A stretch of DNA of 64,000 nucleotides from Liolophura sinensis (Eukaryota; Mollusca; Polyplacophora; Chitonida; Chitonidae), in NCBI RefSeq assembly GCF_032854445.1, contig NC_088301.1, positions 4,577,703 through 4,641,702 on the forward strand, in the 5' to 3' direction. Shown piece after piece: positions 1-14,286 of this stretch; the first letter of the stretch is position 1, and each line of letters begins with the position of its first letter. The position numbers were made by a program, and so were the translations under genes. The notes below the pieces were generated by a model. The model saw only the letters and a list, made by a program, of their open reading frames with translations. It was not told the origin of the DNA and did not search any database.

Positions 1-3000
1 GATTTTGCTATTATAAGGCGTTTCCCAAGGGAATTCCCTTCATAATAAAAATATGATTAATATGTGAACCAAATCATTTCCACATATTTGGTGTCTAGAC
101 AGGGAGTAGTAATCTATAACGAAGCATCGTGTTCACGCAATTGTATTTTTATAAATCGAAAAAAAATAAAATAATTTTGAAGTTCACAGGAACACTACCC
201 TCACCATAACAGTATAGGATATTCCATGGCGCAGTGACCGCATCGGTCCAGTGGTAACGCGCATGGGTGGAAACAGTTGTGGCGACTATCATACCGAGTT
301 CCATTCCTGTGCTGTTTTTTACAGTGCTGAACAAAGTGAGGTAATGGAGAGGAGATAAATATGAACCACAGAAGAAATCGTTTTTATATATCTCTTCAGA
401 TATTCCCAAGTTATATGTTAGATAAGTTTTGAATGTATTGTTGTAAATCTATACAGGTTATGTACAGTATTTTCCAATGAAAGCAGGTACAACGTTAAAC
501 CCCAAGCACTCACTCACTCAAACGAAAGCTCAAGGCTGTTTGCTTCAGCTAACAGCATATCATACAATTATACATTGAGAAAAGGGGCACCTGTTTAGTT
601 TCGTAATAAATGTCTATTAAAGACACTGTCATATATATTCACGGTTTAACTCGTAAGACAAAACTTGTTTCAAATACCAACATAAGACGGAAAGGATTTA
701 ACTTGAAAGTGTGATAAAAATGATGCCAAAAAAATGGAAACTTGACTGATTCATATGTAGCCATGAATCAATATCAACACCTTCGTGTGTCGAACACTCG
801 TGGACTTTGAACAGTTGGGCATTTCAAAGGTCGGTGGGCTACCCCGAGCACTTCAACCACTTACAATCAATCAATCAGCGAACCAGTTCACTCAGCCAAA
901 AAAGTGCCCATGCATGGAACCAGGTACAGAATACATGCACATATATTGACGGTTCATATAGCATGTATAGCGAGAGCGACGGGCATTGACGGGTAGTGCG
1001 GGCACCCCTTCCAAACTCTAGCCCCTCCGATCCAAGCGCATTGTGGATTTGAACTCTTAAGTTTGTCACTGTGTGTTTAAATGAGCCTCTGATATTGGCT
1101 ACATGTATGTATTAGCTCACAATAATGAAAGTTCGTAATGAAGACGCTTTGTGGCTTAACGATACTTGTGCTTGTGGACTATCCCCCAGAGCAGTCTATA
1201 TCAGGCGACGCATGTCATTCGAAAAGAAATTGATACTCTAACCGGTTTTATTGGTGTTTTATTACCCTACAGCTATACCTTCGTTGATATCAGAAAAGAG
1301 ACAATGTCCAATTTACGCAAAAGCGCAAAACATTTCGTTAGAATAAATCAGTTGTGTCCGTTTTCATGTTTTCTTCAAAGGCGTAGGTTAACTTTTCTCG
1401 AGCTTTGCTTCATCTTTGAAATTGGAATAACAAGAACCTTAGGCACAAGACTACCCAGATATTATTACAAAAGACAGGATTCATCACTTATGACAAAACA
1501 CACGGCCTTGTCGTCTTTTGTGTTCGGGAAGGTGTTAATATACCCCCATTTGTTTCGAAGGTGTTTAATAAAGATCCAGTGTTTGGACACCAGTACGAAT
1601 TAACAGAGAATAAAAGCGATTTGTCATTGCAATTAACATGTGGCTAAAAGTGAAGTCAGGTGTGTAACGTATAGGGCGTGGGGAGAAAGAAAATTTTCTA
1701 CTGAAAGCCAGTGTTCATTGTTAACCTCAGTACAACGGTGATGTGTAATTGTCCGTATTAGTACATTCCAAAACTCTGATCTGTTTTCTCTGCTTGTTTC
1801 TGTGTTTTTTTATTTTTTTTTTATTATTTTTTTTTAAGTATACATGATATATGACAATTAGGCAGCCCAACCACAGGCAAAAAGCCAACACGTGTGTATT
1901 TAATTGTCGGTGACCGAGTACATGCTGACGTATGACAGGTGTGCTGAGCTACCTACATCGGCTTGAAGTCAACGCGATGATATATTGCACTCAGGTGTAA
2001 GTTTCGCCCCCCCCGGGACACCGCATTTTCTCGGCATGTTGTCAAGTTTTACTCCACTGGCATATGACGTGGAGGAAACCAAACGTCACAACAGAGACGT
2101 TATATGATATAAGTTTGCCTTGTCTTGTGATCGGATGAACTCCATCTTCAACAACGTTGTATAACTCTTGTCGTTCACATAAATTACTGGTTGGGGGTAA
2201 ATGGCTCACATTGGAACAGAGTTATCATGATAGAATGTATTAATAATATACGGTCAGATTTTTGAGGAGAATGAAAGCTATCAAGTCATTCTGCATCTAC
2301 GCACCTGTACACACGGTGTAACCTTGCTGTTAGAGGGTTAGAGGCGATTTACCCACACAGTTAGGAAAAAAACTAATAAACAAACACATGTATACGTCCT
2401 TTCACGGTTCACAAGTACGCTTAATTAGGAAAAATGCACCTAAACATCACTAAGGAACAAAAAATTTGCATAAATATTCAGCTTCCATCAAGAGAACCTA
2501 TAGCCTGACAATATGTGTGTATATACGTAAGTTCATACTGGTTCACTGTGTTTAATCGTATTAAATCCAAATATCTCTGTTAACTCAGCCGAAAGTGTCA
2601 GATAATTTATAATCTGTGATGGAGATCTTCTATATATGTATATGGGTTGCTGATCAGTTAAGTCACGATGGATTGCTTCGCATTGTACTGGCCGAGGGAT
2701 TTGAGCGTCGGCATCACCATAGTTCATTCCCAAGCAGAGTTATTCACATAAGACTGTTAAAACTTGGCTCCACAATTGGCGCTCACAGGGAAGCCACTTC
2801 CAGTGTCAGTTTACTTTGGCTTTGCGGATGAGGCAGCATATTTGTGGTCTCGGGCATGCCCTTTAAGTGAAGCAGCGTCATATTATAACTAGATGTCAGC
2901 CTTAGGACGAAACTACTGCAAGGTGACACGTCCGTGATATGACGGAAATATCGTTGAAGGGGATGTAAACACTAAAGCATATACAAACATATCTAGAGTT

Positions 3001-4827
3001 TCGAGTTCAATCCAAGTTGTTGACGACTGGTCTGTTTTACATTGTCTATCACTCTTCACAGTTGGCTGTACTGTAAAATAGAGTGCAATACTAGAGTTCA
3101 ACGCCAACTCGAGCAAACCGTCGAAGTGTTCAAGATATCTGTTTGCATAATAGGCCAATATTATCTTCCCGAGAGAATGGCCTTTTAAAGAAACGAGAAA
3201 GACCGTATTTTCCTTTCTTTCTGCTATGCAAACCTTGTCATATAGAAGTAAGTATGTAGTACTCTAAATTGGAGTAATGTTGTAATTTTGCTGCCAATTA
3301 TTTGTATTATCGGTAACTAATTTATTCTATGCATTCGATGGAATGTCCTGATTTGGTTCGATTCTATGAAGAGCTCTATAAACTTATAAATGTACAAAGG
3401 TTTATTATCCTGCGTCCATACTAGGGTTTCACAAGCGCGGAACCATCTGTTAGCGATCACAGTGCACGTTCCAGATGGTGTCCTGCCTGCGATGTGACGC
3501 GTCACAGTAAGGGTTAGCTAGCCACAATGTTGAGGCGATTTCGAGTGAGGCTGATTTCCTGAAGTTCTTCGTTTTAAATAAATGTATTTAAAGCACCGGG
3601 GCCAAAGTCCACCAGTCCAGTGCGGCAGAAATCAGAGTCTGTGTCAATAATATAGTGTAATATCGTTTGTCAAAGAAATGGCCTATATATGGTTCTTTTG
3701 TTGTGGTCTTAAATTGCAAGTCAGTTAAGTTTTAACGGGTTTTTGTCTTCAATTACCTTGAAGAAAAATATTACATTACCAGCAGCTTAATCAGATAACA
3801 AAAATGCGACAAAAACTTTTCAAAAAGTGTCTATCAACGGAATCTCTTCACTTGATCAAACTACATCAAATAACTATCTCGCTGTATCCTTCATGGGCTG
3901 CCTATACTACAGCAACCCTTCTGTTTTGTCTGATGACATTTCACGTTTCATTGCAACCCAAACTATTTATGTTCACCCGGTCTAGATCAATCCAGGAGTT
4001 TGTTAGAAAGTGAGTTAGATAACCAGGTATCTACTTCCTGTAGTGTGGCCTATCTGAGGCCACTAATTACTTCGCGTTTTTTGAATTGCTGTTAAGTAGA
4101 AATATTTATACACATTATGCAAACTAATTGGAAAATTAAAAAAAAAATTAACTTCAATTTTTGTTTTTATAATTGGATGATTAAAACAAACTTTTAACAA
4201 AGTGAGATAAAATCAAATCATAATTGCGACTCCTACCTAACAGATTGAACTTGTATCTGTTACAGGAGGCAGGGTGTCAAGTGTCAGTGCTTTGTCTGAT
4301 AACGCTAACGAACACTACCTGACCCCCAATTAACGCCGGGACCACCTTGTAGAGGGGCTGATATCACAGCCCGAGGGACGCGGGTGGTGATGGAGGATGC
4401 AGATGTAAGATGGCCCACGGGAGGGAAGATGTTGTCAGGAAAAGGAGAATTACACGGACTAGCAACTTTGTTGAAGACTCATTCGCATATTTCATTGAAA
4501 CTGCCTGCATATGCCTGCAGTTCGCTTTCGCGGTCATGGAGTACACGCTTTTGTAAGATGTAAGCAATGACTCGTCTAATCGAGGAGCTCCAAGAAGACT
4601 TGAGCTTAGTTTCTCATCGTTAATTGATTGTTTGCTTAATTTTTTGATTCATTAATTTCCATTGACTGATAGACTGATGGATTGCTTGATTTATTGCTGA
4701 GTAAATGCTTTATAACTTTGTCATACAAATACCCGTTATATTTAAATCAGTGCGATGGACATGTAGATAATGTAACACTCCCTGTGTTATGCTTGCAGTA
4801 ATGCTCGCAGTAATTACACCATTACAG
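1..4827. other. Gene-free stretch
   Basis: AT-rich unique sequence. Apart from the SINE tail fragment at 487-524 and a T/A-rich tract near 1806-1837, I see nothing. A 145-codon frame at 1166-1603 has no recognisable family and lacks an ATG at its first codon. Confidence 0.6.
487..524 (+). mobile_element. SINE-B/C 3' tail fragment
   Basis: Only CAACGTTAAACCCCAAGCAC followed by (TCAC)n remains, the end of the shared 3' module. Confidence 0.6.
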
Positions 4828-5028
4828 ATGTTTCACTTATACGGCGGCAGCGGCCTGTTTTGTGGAGGGAAACTGAGCAGAGCTGTTTCGTTGACCATCC
4901 GCTGTTTGCTGATAGATCTTCCCACGTGAGGAAGCCAGCGTGAGGAGGACTGGAACTCACAGCGACCGCATTGGTGAGAGGCTCCTGGTGGCTTATTGCG
5001 CTGCACTAGCACGCTAATCACTTGGCCA
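4828..5028 (-). mobile_element. SINE-A copy lacking its 3' tail
   Basis: It runs from the TTCACTTATACGGCGGC core motif through a diverged middle to the head (GAACTCACAGCGACCGCATT ... GCACTAGCACGCTAATCAC). The (TTTA)n tail is missing, so this copy is old or was clipped. Confidence 0.75.
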
Positions 5029-5914
5029 GGGAAGTTTATCCTATATTCGTGCTTTCAGATTTTTTTGTTGTATTGCTTTTTTAAAAGTTTTAGCCGTTAC
5101 TTGTTTGGACTGGGACACGGGACTCATTGGCAGTCTGGACAAAGACAGGTCGACCGCTGGATTAGACGCCAAGACAATCTGTGGTTCACCTGTATCTTAT
5201 GGGCTCTTTTGATCAGGTGAGATACCTTGAGCTTTATCTCATACCTGCTGATCTGATGAGAGATGATATGGACGGTTCACCGCATCCTTCCCTTGATCTC
5301 CCGAGATATTTACACCACGGATAACAATAATTACAAACGGTCATTTCTGGCGCAGTAAACACAATGGCCATTTATATATGCATTCCTCAGTTGTGCTGTT
5401 CATTTTGATACGTACCTACACATGCACATGACATGTTGCTTGAATGCCCCAGTGATATTTTCCTCAGACATTGTGAGTCTTAAACAATTAGTTTAATTAG
5501 AAACTATGAACACAGACATTTTATTTAAACAGCATTCCAGTTTGTAGTTTTTGTGGACATGAACTTATATAAGCAATGAATAATTCATGTTTATGAGCTT
5601 TAATGTGCCAATTAAAGATACTATTATAACAACACGTCAGGGTAAACTAAAAGTTTCTACATGATAAAAAGAAATTAACACTGAACAAATTTTATTCTCA
5701 ATTGACACCAATCAAGTAAGTATATAAATCTCCAGGGACCGTATGGTTTATGTTGGCTATATAGCAATCTCTATAGCTATCGCAAAGGGAATTCCTTGTA
5801 CGTGGTGAAAAAGAGGTCATTAACACCCCCAAAAAGCCCTGACCCCAGAGGAAAAGCCGTCTTTTACATGTAGTTATTGTTACTGTGTTGTATAAACGCG
5901 ATTTTTAAAACGTT

Positions 5915-5976
5915 TGTCGTATAAGTGAAATATTCCTGAGTACGGCGTAAAACACCAATCAAATAAATAAATAAAA
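5915..5976 (+). mobile_element. SINE-A tail fragment
   Basis: Only the last 60 bp: TCGTATAAGTGAAATATTC, then ACGGCGTAAAACACCAATC, then (AAAT)n. Confidence 0.8.
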
Positions 5977-6439
5977 TATTTGGGAAGATGTTCATGTTGA
6001 CTTCGTTCTAAGTATTTCATTCAAAATAACTCGGTGAAATCAATAAATCCATCACTGAGTTATACTTAACAGTCATTAATAATCTTAGCTCCCGCTCTAT
6101 TGCCTTAATCTGTACAGGACACGATGCTAGTTAATGCTGTGCTATGCAAGTCTTGCATACGACGTTATGCGCTAATAGTGATTGATGTGCCTCATATGGA
6201 GGCAGACTTGAGACAGGGTCTTGTTACCACTTCAATTTCCCGGGAAAGCGTCAAGAAGCCCCGGGGTTTCTCTCTGGGGGTCGCAGGTTCCGTGTGAGAA
6301 CATGATCAGCGAATCTAACAAGGACCAATCATTCAGTTTCACAATGCTGACAAACAATATATTTCAATATGTGAAAATGCATATGTCTTAAATCTGTGAC
6401 CAGAGGTGTGACTGATTTGAAACTATTATTGGTTTGAGG

Positions 6440-6850
6440 ATTACAGCAAATCTCCTTACAGCGCGTGTGGCCCTCTCATCGCTCGCTTTATCTCACTGCC
6501 ACCATTAGCAAATTTTGTACAGAAATGTTAAGCAATACCGAGGTCACTCGGATCACGGTGACGAGACAGGAAGTGATGCCAGAAAAAACAAACACTCTGT
6601 CTCAGTTTTTTTCGTTATTTATACTTGATACACATAAATGTACATAGTTTTTTTATTTAAAATATGTTCACGACACGATTCTAAGGGACAGCTGAAACAG
6701 TTTTAATGACGACTGTTGATTTCAGGTCGGCGGAAGGATATATAGTGATGAGGCTAATCCTAAACAAGCCCACTTTCGTGGCAGAGGTTCCAAAGGCCAT
6801 CATTGTTGGTGCTGGCAGTTGTGTAAAGCGCGCGTACTCTCAAGAAAATA
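6440..6850 (+). repeat. Dispersed repeat (family F), copy 1
   Basis: It shares ordered blocks with 47805-48095: TCCTTACAGCGC, GCAAATTTTGTACAGAAAT, GACAGGAAGTGATG and TGTAAAGCGCGCGTAC. Function and class are unknown. Confidence 0.5.
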
Positions 6851-8139
6851 ATCTAGTAAATTTAACTGAAAGTTTGTTATCTGAGTGACGCTAGAATCAA
6901 TTCTGTTATTGTGGCAGATTATTGTGTTAAATATAACGCATAATCTATTAATTCAATATAGCAATTTTATATATATTAGTTTGAATATGACACAATATTG
7001 TGTTACAATAACATAATACATTCTAGCATCTCTCAGACATCAGACGTTGTGTTGAATTCAACAGAATAATTTTTTGAGTGTAAGGAATGGCAGACGCACG
7101 GGAGGGAGAATGGATCATTGTTTGGAGTTTAGGAATTCACCTAAACGTGTTTGGTTCAGTCCTGCAGATAATCGGGTTAGCAGCAAGACATCTGTGTCTC
7201 GATCTTACATTTGGATACCATCCGTTAACGAAAATTTTTCGGGCGGAGCCATCGTGGTCAAGTAGCTAAGGCGATGTCCGGTGTCAATGTCCGGTCGATG
7301 ACGCTCATTTCTTCCACAAATATGGTTTTTCACACGTGGGAAAGTTCATTTTAGTAATTTACCAAAGTTCACTGTAGGTCACCCCTAATACCGGGGTCTT
7401 CTTAATCCCTGAAACTAACAGCCATCTTATAACTGAAGAAGTGAGCGTGGGGCCTGACAATAATTGAAATATGAAATAATGTATCTGAGCCAATAAATTA
7501 AAAATAGCGTTTTAAAAACCTATAGAAAAATTACAAACTAACACAGTTCCTGAGCAAATTTACATCAAAGAACTGGTGACGTGCTTTTTAAAATGAAATT
7601 TTTGGAGAGATGTATGAAAATCGGAAAATAAAATGTTTACGTCAAAGGGCCGAAAGGTGTTCTTGCTAAAGAAGACAGGGAGTAATTAACAAAAGTCATT
7701 AAGTCAGTTGTATCACGGGGAAGATGTCAAGAGCACTTGGTGACACATTCCCTGCAGCCATGGATCGCAGTATATGGGGTGGGCATGAAAGTGACAGAGC
7801 GTAACACCGAGTGGGGCCATGACCCCGGGGCTGGAGGCAACTGTGGTCCGATATCATCGATTCAGGTGTCTAATCTGGAAGTAGTCCATACCATTTAGTT
7901 TCTCGTATAGCTGTCATTTTGTGCAGTGCATACCTGGAGTGCGCTGACATTGAATGGTTGACAAAATGACAATTAAACTTTCGTTCGGCCGATGAGCAAA
8001 CTAAGAATCATAAGACACACTAGATTGCTCGTGGTCAGATGATCTCTGTAGATAAAAGACTGAATTCCAGCCTGATTTAAAGTTTGCCGAAAAAATACAA
8101 GAAAACGGGAACCTTTTCTCAGGTGCATCTATAATTGTT

Positions 8140-8406
8140 GGCGCCTCCGTCGCTCAGTTGCTTAGCGCGCTAGAGCATCGTAATGACCCAGGAGCCTCTC
8201 ACCATTGCGGCCGCTGTGAGTTCAAGTCCGCTTCATGCAGGCTTCCTCTCCGGCCGTACGTGTGAGGGTCTGAGAGCAACCTGCGGATGGTCGTTTGTTT
8301 CTCTCGGGTTCTGCTTGGTTTCCTCCCGACACAATGCTGGCCGCCTTCGTATAAGTGAAATATTCTTGAGTATCGTAAAACACCAATCAAATAAATAAAT
8401 AAATGA
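8140..8406 (+). mobile_element. SINE-A, full-length copy
   Basis: A tRNA-derived SINE. The head has A-box-like (GCTCAGTTGCTTAGCGCG) and B-box-like (GTGAGTTCAAGTCC) sequences. A central conserved domain follows, then GTATAAGTGAAATATTCTTG and an (AAAT)n tail. It is bounded by 13-nt target-site duplications, ATCTATAATTGTT (8127-8139) and ATCTATAGTTGTT (8407-8419), with one mismatch. This is the best reference copy here. Confidence 0.9.
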
Positions 8407-8419
8407 ATCTATAGTTGTT

Positions 8420-9235
8420 CATTCTATACGGTGACTATGGGTTGCATTGTACTCATCGAATTCAGAGCTGAATTCAATTTTAGCTATGAGGAAATATATT
8501 TAAAAAATGTTTGTACACCGATCGACCACAATTTTTTCGCATTTCTATCAAGTACATGTTATTTGCCTCCTCGGTGATATACACACAGATTATACATAAT
8601 TTCCACCGGTTTATGAAGTACCATTTATAAATTAGTAATTGAATATACATGTGTCTTGCTCAGATTAGAAAGTATTATAAAATGGTGAAGTGGTTTGCGT
8701 GCCAGCGCGGAGCAATAACTCAGTGGCCTCTCACCAAATCCATTCACTCTGAGGTCAAGATACCTCTCATTATTCTTGTTTTCTTCTTCGCAGGTTGCAT
8801 GGAGAAGGGAGATTCTATATACTCCTGTCAAAGATTCACGTTGCGACAGGGCCACAAATCAATTAGAGACGGCCATAGCACGCCCAATAAATTATAATTG
8901 TCCCTTGATTAAACAAACGTCAGACGTACATAAATTATCTAAATCGCGTATTAAATATTCCGATGTGCAAGTCTGTGAAGTATTAAAACTAACCTAATGT
9001 ATAAACTATAAAGGCTACATTACATATACACATAACGTTATGTTCGTAACAGGACACTAGTCAACCGTGGCCATATACATCACGCGTGACTTTTCGACAT
9101 CGCTAAATGTGGAAGTCCGCTACTTAAGAATTAAAAGCAGTTATTAACCTTTAATGAGTTTGTACTTATCTTTATTCCATACGCAAACACACCCAGAGTA
9201 GTTGTAACTCTAGTTTATGAAACAGAAATTATACT

Positions 9236-9274
<39 letters not shown>

Positions 9275-11344
9275 TTTGTTTATTGATGCATTTATGCATT
9301 TGATTGTGGTGTACTCCAGAACTTATGCACCTATATGGCGGTGTTTAGGATTATGGGTGAAGGAAACCCGAGTGCCCCGAGTCTCCCGATCGTCGCGTCG
9401 AGACAGTGCTTTATCAGTTTGAGACAGCGAAAGCCCCAGAATGTATATACATATGTGTAGATCTCAGAACTGTTACATTCTTCACAGTTTAGCTTTCAGA
9501 AATACAGATCTGAGGGGTTAATGTGGAATAAGCTGGGAATATGGCCAACTCATCTCAGAGCTAACATGTACGCAGGTCTAACGTAATAAATATGGTACTG
9601 CGGAATAACGTGAATCTCAAACACACTCTCATGCATGCCAAAAATATACAATTATATAAAATTATCTGGAGCAAGTCAAGAATTTAGGGTAAACAAATTA
9701 AGCAGATGCATTCTGTGTGTACAACACTACATAAATAGTGAATTGTTATCCAAATAATTGAGCGGTATCTTAATATTCGAATACTTCATGCGACATGCCA
9801 TATTTCTTACAGGAACACTCGCTTAAGGTATTTGTTCTCGACCATGTATGCAAATATTCATAAGAATATAGTGAAAATACGAAATAAGTACGTTCTATGG
9901 GATGTGTATGATTCATAAACTTCATTTGAAAACGGTTAGGAATCCTGAATAAGAAATGTTCATGTTCGGCATGTGTGGTAATTGAATATAATGAATAGCA
10001 ACCGAGTTAGGTGCAGACATGCTCTGAAACGTTTTCAAAATATGGGTCATCGCCCAAACGTCAAAGAAGACTAAGTAAAAGAAATCGATCTGAATACATC
10101 CGTGGGATGGATACAAACTCACAGAACAAAAGTCAGCGAGCAGCTTTCCAGCATGTCTTAATGAACTCACACCTGCAAAATGCCACTTTTATAGTCTCGT
10201 GAGTGTCCTGCGATGGTCACCTGCGAAGGCAGGTCATTTCTGCAGGTGCATCATGCATAATGAAAGAAGACACGCCTCGTCGCGTTGACTGACTCCATGT
10301 CAACCTGCATGACAACCAAGGCCAAAAGGCCAGTGTGTAACTTGACCACGGCGCACATGGCCTTCGACATCTACATAACCATTTCGTCCATCACACCTGC
10401 ATCTCGACTGTTTGCATAATCAGTACATGTGCAATGGCATATGGAAAGTTTGAAAAACACGAAATTATTCAAAATTACCATTTTCACCCCTTCTCCCAAC
10501 CCCCCCACCCTCCCTGACACACACTATATACTTCTGGGCTGAAAAACCTTATATGCGCATTCAGTCGCTTTATTTTGGGAAGACGTATCCAGCACCTGTG
10601 AGAGAGAAAGCATAGTGCATTAAGATTCCATGGCGTTTCATCACAATGGGCCCGGCTAAACGTGAGGCCTAACCCAGCACATTGCTTGATGACGTCCACG
10701 TGTTCATTTCTGTCACTTCCAAGGCCTATTGTTAATATACTGCCCAGGTGCGCGCTTTCCGAACCTCTCCTTTATTGCAAATTAGCACGTGGTCCTTTCA
10801 ATGATTGAACAAGTATACTTATCAATTCATTTAACAGAAGAACAATTCAGATTCGTTGTAGAATTTCCCATGACAATCTCGTTTGTTCAACGACTGATGG
10901 ACTGGTTTTTTTTGTTCAATCCATTATAAAACCATTATATGCCTGTATAGACTTTTATGACCCATGCATGTCGGTTTATCTTTATGCAGATTTATATCCT
11001 GAAAGATTTTACCTGTCATGGATAATCGATTGCTTTATAGAGAAATTTGCATGAAGTGTCAAATAGTGGTAAACTCGAAATCAGCTCCAATTTTTATGTC
11101 CAGCCCAAAGTGATCAAACGTTGAAACACGTGATTACCTAATTCGTGAGAAAAAAATAAGACATACACATATATTCTGGTATAGCACAGCACATTCCGAG
11201 GAACGATACGTTAGTTGTCTCGGCATAAATTACTTTTAATCAAATCTAAGCTTAATCTCTGCTTTTAGTCACCCTGCAAAAATCTCATATAAACAGAATC
11301 CTCATCCGTTCGTGTACAATATGTTTGATTGCCTATGTGAGCTA
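8420..11344. other. Gene-free stretch
   Basis: It holds the degenerate (TTTA)n copy at 9236. A GC-richer unique patch lies at about 10185-10420 and is discussed as a possible regulatory element. Otherwise I see nothing. Confidence 0.55.
9236..9400 (-). mobile_element. Degenerate SINE-A-like copy with long (TTTA)n tail
   Basis: About twelve TTTA units (9236-9284) are followed by a diverged core with ATGGCGGTG..TTAGGATTATGGGTG. Homology to SINE-A is recognisable but weak. Confidence 0.5.
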
Positions 11345-11660
11345 CTTTATTAGATAGACCACTTCAGTGGCCTATGGGTTAGACCATCCGCCTCAAACTT
11401 GGGAGACCTTTGGATCAAGCGTGTGGGGTCAGCACTGAGAGATTAGAGCAAGAAATCATGACTGGCTTCCCCGGTATAATGTGACTGGGTGGGGTCTCAT
11501 GTCTGGTTTCTTCGACATGATACCTCAGTGTCGGCAGCACTTTTGCGGCATGGACTCGTCGTGTCACAATATATGTACACACCTAATGACTCCTCGCCGT
11601 CATATGACTGAAAAATTGACAAGGACGACGTTGAACCCAAGCATACATACATACATGTAC
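11345..11660 (+). mobile_element. SINE-C, full-length but diverged copy
   Basis: A tRNA-like head (CAGTGGCCTATGGGTTAGAC, then CCGCCTCAAACTTGGGAGAC) and a body (GTGACTGGGTGGGGTCTCAT) lead to the 3' module it shares with SINE-B (GCCGTCATATGACTGAAAAA). Confidence 0.7.
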
Positions 11661-14276
11661 ACACTTCTTTAGGTCCCTTAATTTTTTACAGCCTTTATAA
11701 CAATAAACGCCGAGAGACTGAATGCATGCAGGTTGGCTAAAGCCTTGCGCACATGACTTAGTGGTGTACTTTCCTGCTGAATTCACTCAGTACGGCTGGG
11801 TAGTTTCATATAAAATCAAAAAAGTCAATCAAATATTCGTATCGGCTAAACTAGCTGTGTTTCAGAAATGTACAGATGAACTGTAAGAAAAGAATGGCAT
11901 ATACTGACATCCATGCAGCTAGTGTAATTATTCGACACTTTTGGATTTATTCCCACGTTACAGTGCACATTTTACCGAAAGATTTCAGCGCATTAAAGTT
12001 GACACGATGTCACATTCAATTCCATTGTACAAGAACACCCGTTCGTGGAGTTTTACGTTCGTACATATTTCCCGTCATTACCATATAGGTCTATATTATA
12101 CACATTCAAGTTTCACGTTCGTATTAGAAATGTTCCCTGCTGAAGGCCAAGCTACTTTCTTTTAAATTACATTTTGTTTTCGTGTAAACACCAATCACAC
12201 AGCCACTGTGTTCATTATTTAGTGAACAGATTTAGTATCCATAGGAACATCAGCAGTCAACCCACTGAACAGTACATTAAACATAGGACATTAATGGATG
12301 TAAACACTTTGACAATCCAATAGTATTTGTGATGTATTTCGGTCTCTCTGGTAGATCATATATATCATGCCTCTGAAACGTAAGTATTTACCGTTTACAT
12401 GTGGTTCCATGTGGATATGTTTTATTTATCTGATTGGTGTTTTACGCCGTGCTCACTTATATTTCACTCATACGACGGCGGCCAGCATTATAATGAGGAA
12501 ACTGGGCACAACTAGGGGGAAATCCCCACGTTTTATATGGGATATGTGCATGGACAATATGCATTATACACACATACAATGTATTATTAGGCCTGGTATA
12601 TTGAGTGTAGTGGGAGATGGCACGAATTTCATTCACCTAATTTCCCCATATCAAACTAAGGTATTCCTACAAAAATATCCACAGATGCATTTGTTGACTA
12701 CTAACTATAGTGGTGTTCACTACAGGATGCATTAGTTATTGTGCAGTTAGACATACAACAATATGTTAAAAGAAAAAAGTAACCTGAAAATTGAGTTATG
12801 TATTCTCTGAACATTTATCATGTTACTTGTAAACTTGTTTATCAGTAAAGTATATCTAACACATCCACCCAGCATCACAGAGAAAGCCTCAAAGCCGTTA
12901 ACGCTCGTACCGTAGATTATCACGGTGAGATCGTCCAGCACTAACGGCTCTACAACTTAATGATATCGTGAGGTCATGCGCAATGTGGACCCAGCACGTG
13001 TCACACATGCGCGCGGTGCACGTGCGGCAGAACATGGGTTATTACAGAAGGCAAGGATAATTTCCAATGCGAAGAAGCCTTTAAAAGCTCACTGGTTAAA
13101 ACCACGCACAAAGAAATCCATTATCGACCTGTAAGCTTCGTCATTTCCCGTGAACCTCTATCTTAAACAATGACATTTTATTAAAGAAAAAGAAATGCGT
13201 GGGAAATCTTTAATCTGTTATGCGCATGTATTTTACATGCATAGCTGACGATTTTTAGTTGATGCATTTTTACCAAATTCATGTAACTTGCGTTTCGCGG
13301 TTTGTACAGAAACAGATAATGATTGTAGCTGCTATAAATATGAAGAAAACACATCTTGATTAAACATTTTTATGCACTGATTCGAAACGGAAGTTGTATA
13401 TTTATGTCTTCATTGTATTCAAACATGTGGCATCAAAAGAAAATGCTTTGTCAAACTAGATCTGGCTGACTGTATGTGCGTATTGTCCTTGTTATGCAAA
13501 ATGGTTTCCAAAAGAATAGGCTCGCTTCGAATCAAGTGGAGAATGTTTTGCTAAACGACACTGCTTGGAAGGGATAAGATTACTAATGGAAAAATAGACG
13601 GCGAGAGTATTGCGGAAATCCGCCCATCAGGGACAAGGCTTCGCTGGACTGCAGAGCGCACCTGCAAGCGAATCCATAGAAAGCAGCGGAAAGGCATGTC
13701 TTTGGCTGGCACGTGCAAGCACGCGTTCTGACAGGAAGCGAGCACGTGCCATCTCGAAGAAAATGGCTGCCTTAATTACAGAGTATAATTTCTTTGCGCA
13801 TGCAGGTTCCAGGTGCCCTGAAAACAGATATATACGGGATGAATTTAAGCTTTCTACCATAGAACAAAGAAACGTGAATGCCCGAGATTAAGAGCTTGGC
13901 TACATGTTATTAAGAACACTGAGACAAACCATATGAGTGACACTAAATACACTTCTAAGTGGTTGCACGCCCAATAAGTCGTTCGCGCCATATTCACCGT
14001 CTTCCAGTCCAAATAAATTCAAAGTGATAAACAATTACACTTTGTTCTAGGTGACTTTTAGGTGACTTTTGAATTTTGTAAATAAAACTTAAAGTTCTTG
14101 GGTGAATATAAAAACTTGGCAAAATGGCAAACGTGCGTCTTAGTAACGAATGTAAACACATTCATATTGCAACTGCATTGACTTGTAACACTTTCTGTCG
14201 GGGAATTCTCTGTGGTAACTCAAAATATACTAAAACAGATGTTAAGGTTTTGGACAGTATACTGTCTTGTCCGTTG
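11661..14276. other. Gene-free stretch
   Basis: It contains the SINE-A fragment at 12421. Short frames at 13610-13891 overlap on both strands in a GC-richer patch (13550-13760) but match nothing known to me. Confidence 0.55.
12421..12539 (-). mobile_element. SINE-A, 5'-truncated copy
   Basis: Tail and core in reverse orientation, ending in the GGGGGAAATCCCCACG block. An 8-nt duplication GGATATGT lies at 12413-12420 and 12540-12547. Confidence 0.78.
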
Positions 14277-14286
14277 TTCCAGTGAT

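Larger units (their letters stand above)
5029..8126. other. Gene-free stretch between SINEs
   Basis: It contains the SINE-A tail at 5915 and repeat F copy 1. The rest (5029-5914, 6851-8126) shows no gene or repeat that I recognise. Confidence 0.55.

Noticed and set aside
1166-1603. 145-codon open frame
   Set aside because: The first codon is TTG, no family is recognisable, and at this base composition one or two frames of this length are expected by chance in 64 kb.
8183-8398. Frames with similar peptides at 8183, 14242, 37901, 38511 and 60873
   Set aside because: These are translations of SINE-A copies on either strand, so the shared peptide reflects the repeat and not a gene family.
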